A DNA stretch of 64,000 nucleotides from Regnicoccus frigidus (GTDB taxonomy: Bacteria; Cyanobacteriota; Cyanobacteriia; PCC-6307; Cyanobiaceae): contig JAOANE010000046.1 of NCBI GenBank assembly GCA_025194985.1, positions 62,001 through 126,000 on the forward strand, given 5' to 3'. Made by a program: the position numbers and the translations under genes. This document shows positions 29,225-36,386 of the stretch, piece after piece. Each line of letters opens with the position of its first letter. Position 1 is the first letter of the stretch. The notes beneath the pieces are model-generated. The model worked only from the letters and a program-made list of their open reading frames with translations, was not told where the DNA came from and did not search any database.

Positions 29225-29340
29225 TCAGGATTCAACGAGTTTGCGCTCCAGTGAGGCGAGATTTCTGAAGGAATCGGAGCGTTTCAGCAACTCGCAGAAG
29301 CTACCGAACGTCTTGATTTTGTCTTGATAAATTTCATAGA
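29225..29340 (-). pseudogene. ABC exporter relic, C-terminal piece
   Basis: Read on the minus strand from 29340 down to the stop at 29225-29227, this gives YEIYQDKIKTFGSFCELLKR and SDSFRNLASLERKLVES. It matches the end of the intact exporter at 11737-13647 (YEFADGQIRAHGNYEQLQLR, SESFRELVSL). It joins exactly, in frame, to the ...RCDRI end of the piece at 30692-30896 once the inserted MITE and IS3 element are removed. Confidence 0.85.
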
Positions 29341-29393
29341 GGGTGACGTGACCCCCATCAGTGTTCCAGTTTCAGTGAGAGCTGGTGGGGTTT

Positions 29394-30239
29394 TCATGCC
29401 GCTCTCCACTGCTGGAGGACTTCCAAGGGCGTACGCCCTTGGAGAGCCGAGTGCGGTCTGTATGTGTTGTACTCCATTCTGTGCCTTTCTGCCAAGATCT
29501 TGGCTTCTTTGACCGATGAGAAGAGTTCAATATTAAGGAATTCATCCCTGAGCCTGCCATTGAAGGATTCAACGAATGGATTCTCCCAGGGTGATCCTGG
29601 TGGGATATAGGCGACGCCAGTGCCACTTCCTGTGCACCATTCCTGCAGGGCATGGGCGATAAACTCTGGTCCATTGTCCATCCTCAAGTGAGTGGGTGCT
29701 GGATGCTGCTTGAGTAGCTCCTCAATCGTGTCGATCACATCCACAGCCTTGCAGGACCGGCCCACCCGAATAGCCAGACAGACGCGACTGAATTCTTCCA
29801 CGACATTCAAGAACTTGAGATTTCTGCCATTCATGGTCTGATCAAACTGGAAATCGATCGCCCAAACGTGATGTGGGTACTCGGCCCTCAGCAGCTCTCT
29901 CGATCCGTTTGCCGCTCTGGAGCGCTTCCTCTTGCGGGGCAGAGGCCGCTGTAACCCTTCCTCCCGCCAGATCCGTTGCACCCGCTTGTGGTTCACGCTC
30001 CAGCCATCCAGGAGCAGGCGCCGATAGACAAGGCGGCGGCCCCAGCGCACATGGCGATGCGCCAGCGCTCGAATGCTCTGCCGAAGCTTCTGTTCCTCAA
30101 CTGACACCACGCGTGATGGGCGGCGTTGGGTTGTGCGGTTCTGTCCTGCCAGGCAGCAGGCGCGCCGCTGCGAAACCCGGAATCGTTCTTGCAGAACTTG
30201 AACAGCTCTACGCTTACGTTCCGGGCTTAGAAGTTTCCC
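29394..30239 (-). CDS. IS3-family transposase OrfB (integrase-like catalytic part)
   Basis: This is the DDE catalytic part of the transposase, read in the -1 frame relative to orfA from the slippery site at 30233-30239. The catalytic residues lie in VWAIDFQFDQTM (first Asp), LRMDNGPEFIA (second Asp) and NPFVESFNGRLRDEFLN (Glu), in the rve domain. The N-terminal part has the HTH_21-type region RRLVYRRLLLDGW and HKRVQRIWREEGLQRP. The open frame extends upstream past orfA, but it has no sensible start, so it is most likely made only as an OrfAB fusion. No lesion is visible, so it may be active. Confidence 0.9.
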   Translation of the reverse strand, partial: GKLLSPERKRRAVQVLQERFRVSQRRACCLAGQNRTTQRRPSRVVSVEEQKLRQSIRALAHRHVRWGRRLVYRRLLLDGWSVNHKRVQRIWREEGLQRPLPRKRKRSRAANGSRELLRAEYPHHVWAIDFQFDQTMNGRNLKFLNVVEEFSRVCLAIRVGRSCKAVDVIDTIEELLKQHPAPTHLRMDNGPEFIAHALQEWCTGSGTGVAYIPPGSPWENPFVESFNGRLRDEFLNIELFSSVKEAKILAERHRMEYNTYRPHSALQGRTPLEVLQQWRAA

Positions 30240-30523
30240 TCGGCAAGCTCCTTTAACATGGCTTTGTCGAGCTCCGCATTGGCCAACAATCGCTTGAGCT
30301 GAGTATTCTCGTGCTCCAGCTCCTTGAGTCTCTTGGCCTCGCTGGATTTCATTCCTCCGTAGAGCTGCTGCCAGCGGTGGTATGTGGGAGCCGAGACCTC
30401 CAAGGCGCGACAGACATCGGCGACAGTCTGACCTTGATTGAGCAGCTGCTCGGCATGCCGAAGCTTGCGGATGATCTGCTCTGGGTTGTGACGCTTGCGT
30501 TTCATTGGGCTTCTCCTGGCCAA
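30227..30523 (-). CDS. IS3-family OrfA (DNA-binding part)
   Basis: A 98-residue basic protein with a helix-turn-helix (SPMKRKRHNPEQIIRKLRHA, then TVADVCRALEVSAPTYHRW) and a leucine-zipper-like C-terminal helix (RLKELEHENTQLKRLLANAE). The end overlaps orfB and holds the heptamer G_GGA_AAC just before the TAA stop, the classic set-up for -1 frameshifting. Confidence 0.92.
   Translation of the reverse strand: MARRSPMKRKRHNPEQIIRKLRHAEQLLNQGQTVADVCRALEVSAPTYHRWQQLYGGMKSSEAKRLKELEHENTQLKRLLANAELDKAMLKELAEGNF
30233..30239 (-). promoter_or_regulatory. Programmed -1 frameshift site (GGGAAAC)
   Basis: On the minus strand orfA reads GAG GGA AAC TTC TAA. The heptamer G_GGA_AAC fits X_XXY_YYZ, and after slipping back by one the ribosome reads GGG AAA CTT, exactly the orfB frame. 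This would make an OrfAB fusion transposase. No stimulatory hairpin was identified by eye. Confidence 0.75.
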
Positions 30524-30581
30524 CTCTGGCCAATAGTGAAGCTCTCATAAGGACTGGTTCAGTTTTTGGGGTCCACGTCAA

Positions 30582-30691
30582 GGGCACTTCGAAAAAATCA
30601 GGGTTTATCGAGCTCCAGCCATTGAGATTCATTGTGGCAAAGGCTCTTCATGAGCGAGCAACCGCCCAAGGGGTGATTTTTCGTGGTGCCC
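30582..30691. mobile_element. 110-bp MITE-like element with terminal inverted repeats
   Basis: The left end reads GGGCACTTCGAAAAAATCA and the right end, read on the other strand, GGGCACCACGAAAAATCACC, so about 16 of 19 positions match. It is flanked by a 4-bp repeat TAGA: right copy at 30692-30695, left copy at 29337-29340. The left copy was moved away because an IS3 element later inserted after the first three bases (GGG, 29341-29343). It has no coding capacity. Its ends resemble those of the IS5-like element at 30897 (CGGCACTTCGAAAATT), so that transposase or a relative may mobilise it. Confidence 0.8.
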
Positions 30692-30896
30692 TAGATTCGA
30701 TCACAGCGCATCACCGTGGAGAGGCGGTGGTCGATCGCCTCGGTGGTGCAGCGTCTGCCGATCATATCGAGGGCTTCAATCACATCACTCTTGTCGCGAT
30801 TATCCAGCGAGCTGGTGGCCTCATCGAGGAGCAGAAACACGGAACCACGTAAAAACGAGCGAGCCAGCGCCAGCCGCTGACCACCGGACAACTGCA
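30692..30896 (-). pseudogene. ABC exporter relic, ATPase middle piece
   Basis: The minus strand reads LQLSGGQRLALARSF, LLLDEATSSLDNRDKSDVIE and DHRLSTVMRCDRI: the ABC signature, Walker B and switch-histidine regions of a transporter ATPase. Compared with the intact exporter (LSGGQRQRLALARAF), two residues are missing after GGQR. Removing the IS5-like element upstream restores the reading frame to KDGLQLSGG, and removing the MITE and IS3 downstream restores RCDRIYEIYQD. Confidence 0.9.
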
Positions 30897-30976
30897 CGGC
30901 ACTTCGAAAATTTAATAAGGCACTTGATTCCTAGGAATTCTCGGTTATAATCAGCAGATAACTTTGCAGACCAACG

Positions 30977-32011
30977 GTGGGGCAGAGAGGCTTCTGGGAC
31001 GAACAGCAGCGAGTCGCAAAGCTCAAGGACAAGAAGCCTGTTCTTAGGCGACTCGCCAATTCAATTCCATGGGAATTATTCCGCCCACTTCTTGACAAAG
31101 GTTACTCACAGGAGCGTAAGAGCAATGCAGGGCGCAAACGGATAGATCCGCTGATTCTGTTCAAGATGCTCGTTCTGCAGCAACTTTTCAACCTCAGTGA
31201 TGAAGAGCTTGAATTCCAGGTTAATGACAGGCGATCCTTTGAGGAGTTTGTCGGACTTGGAGTGATGAACGACATTCCAGATGCGACAACAGTCGCCTTC
31301 TTCAGGGAGCGACTGCGGAAGGCGGGTGTGATCGAGGAGCTCTTCGAAATGTTCGAGGCATATCTCATGTCCCAGGGTCTCCAAGCCCGTGGTGGTCAGA
31401 TCATTGACGCAACTCTTGTTCCAGTTCCCAAGCAGCGCAATACTCGAGAGGAGAACACGGAAATTAAAGCTGACAGGCTGCCCGAGGGCTGGGATGAAAA
31501 CGCAGATCGCTTGCAGCAGAAGGACTTAGATGCTCGCTGGGTTAAAAAGAATGGCATCAGCTACTACGGCTATAAGAACAGCATCTGTGTCGATGTTGAC
31601 CATGGCTTCATTCGGAGGTATGCAGTGACACCTGCCAATATTCATGACAGCCAGATGCTTCCACGCCTGCTTGATCCAGAAAATGAACACGACTACGTTT
31701 GGGCAGACTCGGCGTATTCAGGTGAGTGCTTTCAGGACCTCCTGAATCATGCAGGTTTTGAAAGTCTAATCCACGAAAAAGGCTCTCGCAATCATCCTCT
31801 TGGAGATGCAGCCAAGGAATTGAATCGTGTCAAGTCAGCCATCAGAGCGTGCGTAGAACATGTCTTCGGCTACATGACCATGTGCATGGGCGGAAAGCTG
31901 ACAAGAAAAATTGGACTGGAGAGAACCGAGGCTTGGTGGGGCCTCAAGAATTTGACTTTTAACTTCCTTCGTTATCTCCATCGGTCTTGCGATATGCCGG
32001 TGGTTGCATGA
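30977..32011 (+). CDS. IS5-family transposase
   Basis: A 344-residue DDE transposase. The N-terminal domain has GRKRIDPLILFKMLVLQQLF and LSDEELEFQVNDRRSFEEFV, typical of IS5 transposases. Catalytic residues are in IIDATLVPVP (Asp), YVWADSAYSGE (Asp) and RACVEHVFGYM (Glu). A basic C-terminal region follows. No stop or frameshift is seen and the element has both ends, so it may be active. ATG at 30977 would also be possible a little upstream in another frame, but this start gives the usual length. Confidence 0.92.
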   Translation: MGQRGFWDEQQRVAKLKDKKPVLRRLANSIPWELFRPLLDKGYSQERKSNAGRKRIDPLILFKMLVLQQLFNLSDEELEFQVNDRRSFEEFVGLGVMNDIPDATTVAFFRERLRKAGVIEELFEMFEAYLMSQGLQARGGQIIDATLVPVPKQRNTREENTEIKADRLPEGWDENADRLQQKDLDARWVKKNGISYYGYKNSICVDVDHGFIRRYAVTPANIHDSQMLPRLLDPENEHDYVWADSAYSGECFQDLLNHAGFESLIHEKGSRNHPLGDAAKELNRVKSAIRACVEHVFGYMTMCMGGKLTRKIGLERTEAWWGLKNLTFNFLRYLHRSCDMPVVA

Positions 32012-32080
32012 ATCTCTTCGTGAAGCGACCTGCAACTTTGGAGTCTTATATTCAGAATCTGCATTGTCTTCTTAAGTCCG

Positions 32081-32103
32081 GCCGCCTCCTTGGCGGCTTT
32101 TTT
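32081..32103 (+). terminator. Rho-independent terminator in the IS5-like element
   Basis: Stem gccgcc (32081-32086) and ggcggc (32092-32097) with a five-base loop, followed by six Ts. It lies 70 bp after the transposase stop and inside the element's right end. Confidence 0.8.
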
Positions 32104-32182
32104 ATGTCCGTACTGATTCAGGAATAAGCTGATTATTCGAGGTGCCCTGCAGCCCATCCTTGCTAAGAGGGTTATAGAGACT

Positions 32183-32899
32183 CTAAGGAAGCTTGCTGAC
32201 GAATTCATTGAGCTGAGCCGCTTCTAACGCCATGTTCTCAATCACGCTGGTACCAGGCAGGTTGATGAACTGCGGCACTTGGGAGCAGCATCCCTGCCAG
32301 GCCGGCATGTCAACGCTGGAGACAGAAATGTCATCAAGGGAGAGATGCCCCTCCCCCAGGCTCAGCAAGGCCAGCAGTTGGGGCGAGGTGACGAACACCG
32401 CATCGGCCTCGGCGCAGAGCCGCGCCTCAGCCCTGTCGATGGCGGCGGCCGGCATGTCCGGTTGGGCCTGGATCGCGTCGAAGCAGTGATAGATCAGCCG
32501 CGCGTAGGGGCGGGCGTCGAGCACCTCCAGGGTGCGGGGGTTGTAGGTCCAGAGCCAGTCGCGCCGCAGACCCAGCCGGCGGCGGCAACGGGCCAGGCCC
32601 AGCCGCAGCACCTGGCGATTCAGCCAGGCGGCGGCGCCGCCGCTGGCCCCCGGCAGTACCAGCGGCGACCAGACCCAGAGCCGCTGCAGCACCCATCTCC
32701 AGTCGGAGCCACCGGCTTGCAGCGCGCGCAGGCCCAGCGACTCCACATACAGCACCCGGTGGCCCAGCTTGGCGAGTCTGAAGGCCACATGCTGTTTGTT
32801 GGTCCAGAACGGATGGCCCCAATCCGCGGTGGCCAGGAGCGTGACATCGGCCGGCTCGGCCGGGCGCCCGCTCTCGGGCACGATCCTGACGGTCTCCAT
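32183..32899 (-). pseudogene. Chimeric relic: glycosyltransferase N-terminus joined to ABC ATPase piece
   Basis: The frame starts METVRIVPESGRPAEPADVT and continues LLATADWGHPFWTNKQHVAF and LGHRVLYVESLGLRAL, almost the same as the intact glycosyltransferase at 13640. The similarity runs to VFVTSPQLLALL, then passes in frame into ABC ATPase text: ISVSSVDMPAWQGCCSQVPQ, FINLPGTSVIENMA, AAQLNEFVSKLP. The remaining GT half, the exporter membrane domain and Walker A are gone. A TAG at 32183-32185 ends the frame; beyond it the text continues SLYNPLSKDGLQ, so that stop is probably a CAG-to-TAG change. A product is possible but unlikely to work in either role. Confidence 0.85.
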
Positions 32900-32920
32900 C
32901 TCGACCCTTACCGTCTACCG

Positions 32921-33625
32921 ATGAGCCGACCGGTCCCCATCTTCATCGGTTACGACCCGCGTGAGCGGGTCGCCACCAACGTGCTGATCGACAGCCTGTA
33001 TCAACACAGCAGCCTGCCGCTGGCGATCACCCCGATCGTGGCCGAACAGCTGGGCGAGCAGCACCGCCGTGCCCGCGATCCGAAGCAGAGCACGGCCTTC
33101 TCCTTCACCCGCTTCCTGGTGCCCCATCTGATGGGCTACGCAGGCTGGGCCATCTTCATGGACTGCGACATGCTCTGCCGGGGGGACATCGCCGCCCTCT
33201 GGTCGTTGCGCGACGACCGTTTCGCCGTTCAGTGCGTCCAGCACAACCACGTTCCGACGGAAACCGACAAGTTTCTGGGGGAAGTCCAGAGCGCCTACCC
33301 AAAGAAGAACTGGAGCTCGCTGATGCTGCTCAACTGCGCTCGCTGCACCGCCCTCACACCCGCCTACGTCGAAACCGCCAGCGGCCTGGAACTGCATCGC
33401 TTCCACTGGCTGGCCGGCGACCATGAGATCGGCGCGCTTCCCACCGCCTGGAACCATCTGGTGGCCGTGCAGCCCGCGCCGGAAGCCGGATCCCCGGAGA
33501 CCGGCCCCAATCTGTTGCATTGGACCCTCGGCGGCCCCTGGTTCCGCGAGGACCGCGCCATGGGCGGTCCGCTGGCGGCCGAATGGTTTGGAGCCCGCGA
33601 CGACGCCATGGCCCTGTGGGACTGA
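32921..33625 (+). CDS. GT8-like glycosyltransferase
   Basis: A 234-residue protein starting PVPIFIGYDPRERVATNVL. The metal-binding DxD motif is MDCDML (Asp81, Asp83). The rest (FSFTRFLVPHLMGYAGWAIF, then KKNWSSLMLLNC, and near the end LLHWTLGGPWF) resembles glycosyltransferases that act in envelope glycans. The frame is open far upstream, but that part is a shadow of the relic on the other strand; ATG at 32921 gives the conserved start. It is divergent from the relic (21 bp between starts), stands intact beside the KDO genes, and is followed at once by the HIT gene. Confidence 0.8.
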   Translation: MSRPVPIFIGYDPRERVATNVLIDSLYQHSSLPLAITPIVAEQLGEQHRRARDPKQSTAFSFTRFLVPHLMGYAGWAIFMDCDMLCRGDIAALWSLRDDRFAVQCVQHNHVPTETDKFLGEVQSAYPKKNWSSLMLLNCARCTALTPAYVETASGLELHRFHWLAGDHEIGALPTAWNHLVAVQPAPEAGSPETGPNLLHWTLGGPWFREDRAMGGPLAAEWFGARDDAMALWD

Positions 33626-34107
33626 GCGGAGTGCTCGGCGGCGACGCAGCGGTGGCTGGTCTCAACTGCGCGGTCTGCGAGATCCAGGCGGAGCTTGAGC
33701 CCGGTGCCGATTCGTTGCTTTACTGCGACGGCCCCTGGTTGCTGCGGCACCATCCCCATCCCAGTCCGCTGGTGGGCTGGCTGCTGCTTGATACCCGCCG
33801 GCACGTGCCAGGCCCAGACGCTTTTGATGAGGCGGAAGCCGCCGCATTCGGGCCGATGCTGCGGCGCTGCTGCGCGCTGGTGAAGGAGCTGGCAGGCTGT
33901 GATCGGGTTTATGCCATCGCTTTCGGGGAGGGGGCGCGCCATTTCCACCTGCACCTGATCCCCCGCCATGGCGCTGTTTCAGGTACCGAGAGCTGGCGGG
34001 TGGCTGATCTCTACCGGGCCGTAGCTGCCGGAGAACAGCTCCCGGCTGATCCGGTCGCTGTGGCCTCGTTTCAGCGCCGGGCCCGGGCCCGTTGTGCCTC
34101 CTGGTGA
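33616..34107 (+). CDS. HIT-family nucleotide-binding protein
   Basis: A histidine-triad protein: the triad is HFHLHLIPRHG near the C-terminal third, and the N-terminal part has CAVCEIQAEL, which looks like the usual cysteine pair of HIT hydrolases. HIT proteins hydrolyse or transfer nucleotidyl groups (such as dinucleoside polyphosphates). The open frame begins earlier, but the likely starts are GTG at 33616, 33631 or 33652; none has a clear ribosome-binding site. With the first, it overlaps the preceding gene by 10 bp. It is followed by the nucleotidyltransferase gene after 22 bp. Confidence 0.75.
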   Translation: MGLSGVLGGDAAVAGLNCAVCEIQAELEPGADSLLYCDGPWLLRHHPHPSPLVGWLLLDTRRHVPGPDAFDEAEAAAFGPMLRRCCALVKELAGCDRVYAIAFGEGARHFHLHLIPRHGAVSGTESWRVADLYRAVAAGEQLPADPVAVASFQRRARARCASW

Positions 34108-34129
34108 GAGGGCCACGCTGGGCTCCGGG

Positions 34130-35491
34130 ATGATGGAGCCCCTGTCCACCGCTCGCTTCGACGCCGTGGAGATCCCCGGTATTCCCGCCTCCCTCTGGCC
34201 GCTGCTGCAGCGGGCGGCCGCTGGAGATCGTCTGGCGGTTGTGGGGGGCGCTGTGCGGGATCTGCTGCTGCACACCGTGCACCGCGACCCCTGGCGGGGC
34301 CTCACCGATCTCGATCTGGTGGTGGATGGCGGCGAGGGGGCGACTCCTGATGCTGAAGGTTGTGACCCGCAGGCCGCCCAGCGGCTGGGGCAGGCCTTGG
34401 GCAGGCAGCTCGGGCCGGCCTCGCTGAAGCTTCAGGAACACGGGGCCTACGGCACGGTCGAAATGGAGCTGCAGCTGGCGGAGGGTCCGCTGCTGCTCGA
34501 TCTGGCCACCGCCCGCCTGGAGCACTATCCCTTGGCGGCGGAGAACCCGGTGGTGCAGGCCGGCCGGCTCGAAGACGATCTGGCCCGTCGCGACTTCAGC
34601 ATCAACGCCATGGCCCTGGTGCTGACCCCCCAATCCGCTGAAGAGTTCGGGAGCGATTCCAGCTGCGCAGATCTTCTGGCTGGCCCGTCGCTGGCCCTGC
34701 TCGATCCCCATGGCGGGCAGGCCGACCTGGCCCACCGGCAGCTGCGCTTCCTGCACCCCGGCAGTGTGCGCGACGATCCGACCCGCCTGATCCGGGCGGC
34801 CCGCTACGCCGCCCGCCTCGGCTTCCGCCTCGCGGCGGAGAGCCGGAGCCAGGCGGAAGCCACCCTGGCGGCCTGGCCCTGGTCGTGGCGCCAGGGCCAG
34901 GATCCCGCCCTGGCGCCGGCGGCGCTCGGCACCCGCCTGCGCCGGGAGCTGGAGCTGCTGCTGGAGCGGGAGCCGTGGCAGGCCGCCCTGGCGGCCTTGC
35001 AGGAGTGGGGCGCCCTGGCCCTGCTGGATCCTGGGCTGCAGGCCGACCGCCACTGGCTGCGCCGCTTGCGCTGGGCGGCTCGGTTCGGCCTTCCCCCGCT
35101 CGTGGCTCTGTTGGCTGGGGCAGCCGATCCGCTGGCGCTGGCCGAGCGGCTGCAGTTGCCCCAGCGCCAGCAGCAGCTGTTGGCCCAGTGGTTGCTGCTG
35201 GCGCAGCGCCTGGAGCAGGCCGGCTGGCCGGGTTCCACCGGAGTCTGGTTGCCATCGCGCTGGTCGACGCTGCTGGAGGGCGGGGGGCTCACCCCAGCGG
35301 CGGTGGCCCTGGCTCTGGCCGCCGGCACCGGCCCCCGCCGCCCCCTGCTGCGCTGGTGGTTGCGCTGGCGCCATCTGCGCGGGGACCTGACGGCGGCGGA
35401 TCTGCTCGCCGCAGGGATCGCGCCTGGCCCGGAGCTGGGGGAGCGGCTACGCCACTCGCGGGCGGAGCGGCTCGATCGCGAACGGCTCTAG
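34130..35491 (+). CDS. CCA-adding tRNA nucleotidyltransferase / poly(A) polymerase family
   Basis: A class II nucleotidyltransferase of about 453 residues. The N-terminal head has the NTP-binding motif AVVGGAVRDLLL, catalytic carboxylates in LTDLDLVVDG and the conserved RRDFSINAMAL; the neck has DPTRLIRAARYAARLGFRLA. The rest is an alanine- and leucine-rich helical RNA-binding part. It could add CCA, only part of it, or poly(A); cyanobacteria often split these jobs. Two adjacent ATGs (34130, 34133) are the likely starts, since the upstream frame extension overlaps the HIT gene. Confidence 0.85.
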   Translation: MMEPLSTARFDAVEIPGIPASLWPLLQRAAAGDRLAVVGGAVRDLLLHTVHRDPWRGLTDLDLVVDGGEGATPDAEGCDPQAAQRLGQALGRQLGPASLKLQEHGAYGTVEMELQLAEGPLLLDLATARLEHYPLAAENPVVQAGRLEDDLARRDFSINAMALVLTPQSAEEFGSDSSCADLLAGPSLALLDPHGGQADLAHRQLRFLHPGSVRDDPTRLIRAARYAARLGFRLAAESRSQAEATLAAWPWSWRQGQDPALAPAALGTRLRRELELLLEREPWQAALAALQEWGALALLDPGLQADRHWLRRLRWAARFGLPPLVALLAGAADPLALAERLQLPQRQQQLLAQWLLLAQRLEQAGWPGSTGVWLPSRWSTLLEGGGLTPAAVALALAAGTGPRRPLLRWWLRWRHLRGDLTAADLLAAGIAPGPELGERLRHSRAERLDRERL

Positions 35492-35540
35492 GGCTCACGG
35501 CCGCGGCGATAGGCTCCGCGGCAGCAACCAGGACCCAGCG

Positions 35541-36386
35541 GTGAACCAGGCGGACCTGCAGCAGGAGGCCGTGTCCCCTTGGCGCTGCCTGGTGGCAGTG
35601 CCGGCCCGGCTGGAGTCGTCGCGGCTGCCGAACAAGGTGATGGCCGACATCGGCGGCAAGCCGATGCTGCGGCGGGTGTTGGAGTGCTGCCGGCAGTCCC
35701 GCCGAGCCGCGGCGGTGGTGCTCTGCACCGACAGCGACCTGCTGCGACGGGAGGCAGGCGCCTGGGGCTTCCCCGTGCTGATGACAGCGGCCTCCTGCAG
35801 CTCTGGCAGCGACCGCCTCGCGTCTGTGGTGGAGGCGCTCATGGCCCTGGCCGCAGAAGCCAGCGCCGGGCCGCAGTCGGATCCGCCGGATCCCGCTCGC
35901 ACGGTGATCATCAACGTCCAGGGAGATCAGCCCTTCATTGATCCGGCGGTGATCGACGCGATGGCGGAGGCCTTCAGCGCCATCACACCAGCCCCTGCCG
36001 TGCTCACCCCGGTGTACCGGATGGCGGCGGAGAAGGTTCATAACCCGAATGTGGTGAAAACCCTGTTGGCGGCGGACGGCCGCGCCCTTTACTTCTCCCG
36101 CTCGGCCATCCCCCACGTGCGCGGTGTCGAGCCTGCCGAGTGGCCCCAGCACGCCCCCTACTGGGGCCACGTGGGCATCTATGGCTATCGGGCCGATGTG
36201 CTGACGCGATGGCCTGGTCTGCCCGCCTCGCCCTTAGAGCAGATCGAGAAGCTTGAGCAGCTGCGTCTGATCGAGGCCGGCATCCCCGTGGGCACCTTCC
36301 CTGTGGCCGGCGATTTCCTCTCGGTGGACACCGCCGAGCAACTGGAGCAGGCCCGGGCCCTGGCCCTCAGCGCGCCGTTGGGCTGA
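35541..36386 (+). CDS. kdsB: CMP-KDO synthetase
   Basis: KdsB activates KDO as CMP-KDO. The 281-residue protein has VAVPARLESSRLPNKVMADI, GGKPMLRRVLE, CTDSDLL, MTAASCSSGSDRLASVVEAL and NVQGDQPFIDPAVID, the standard motifs. It begins at GTG 35541; the N-terminal 15 residues before CLVAVPARL are not conserved. Its 3' end overlaps kdsD on the opposite strand by 20 bp, so the CMP-KDO gene and the arabinose-5-phosphate isomerase gene converge. A short insert (SAGPQSDPPDPART) in the middle may be a lineage-specific loop. Confidence 0.94.
   Translation: MNQADLQQEAVSPWRCLVAVPARLESSRLPNKVMADIGGKPMLRRVLECCRQSRRAAAVVLCTDSDLLRREAGAWGFPVLMTAASCSSGSDRLASVVEALMALAAEASAGPQSDPPDPARTVIINVQGDQPFIDPAVIDAMAEAFSAITPAPAVLTPVYRMAAEKVHNPNVVKTLLAADGRALYFSRSAIPHVRGVEPAEWPQHAPYWGHVGIYGYRADVLTRWPGLPASPLEQIEKLEQLRLIEAGIPVGTFPVAGDFLSVDTAEQLEQARALALSAPLG

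Larger units (their letters stand above)
29344..30580 (-). mobile_element. IS3-family insertion sequence, complete, 1237 bp
   Basis: Outer ends are imperfect inverted repeats: the left begins TGACGTGACCCCCATCAG, and the right end, read inward on the minus strand, begins TGACGTGGACCCCAAAAACT; both continue to a shared CCAG. The element is flanked by a 4-bp direct repeat AGGG (29340-29343 and 30581-30584). It holds orfA and orfB on the minus strand in the usual IS3 layout. It is inserted three bases inside a 110-bp MITE-like element, so it arrived after that element. Confidence 0.9.
30897..32147 (+). mobile_element. IS5-family insertion sequence, about 1251 bp
   Basis: The left end begins CGGCACTTCGAAAATTTAA and the right end, read inward on the minus strand, GGGCACCTCGAATAATCAGC. 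It is flanked by a 4-bp direct repeat TGCA (30893-30896 and 32148-32151). It contains one transposase gene and, near its right end, a rho-independent terminator. It interrupts the ABC ATPase relic between the codons for GLQ and LSGG; cutting out one TGCA and the element restores the frame exactly. Confidence 0.88.
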
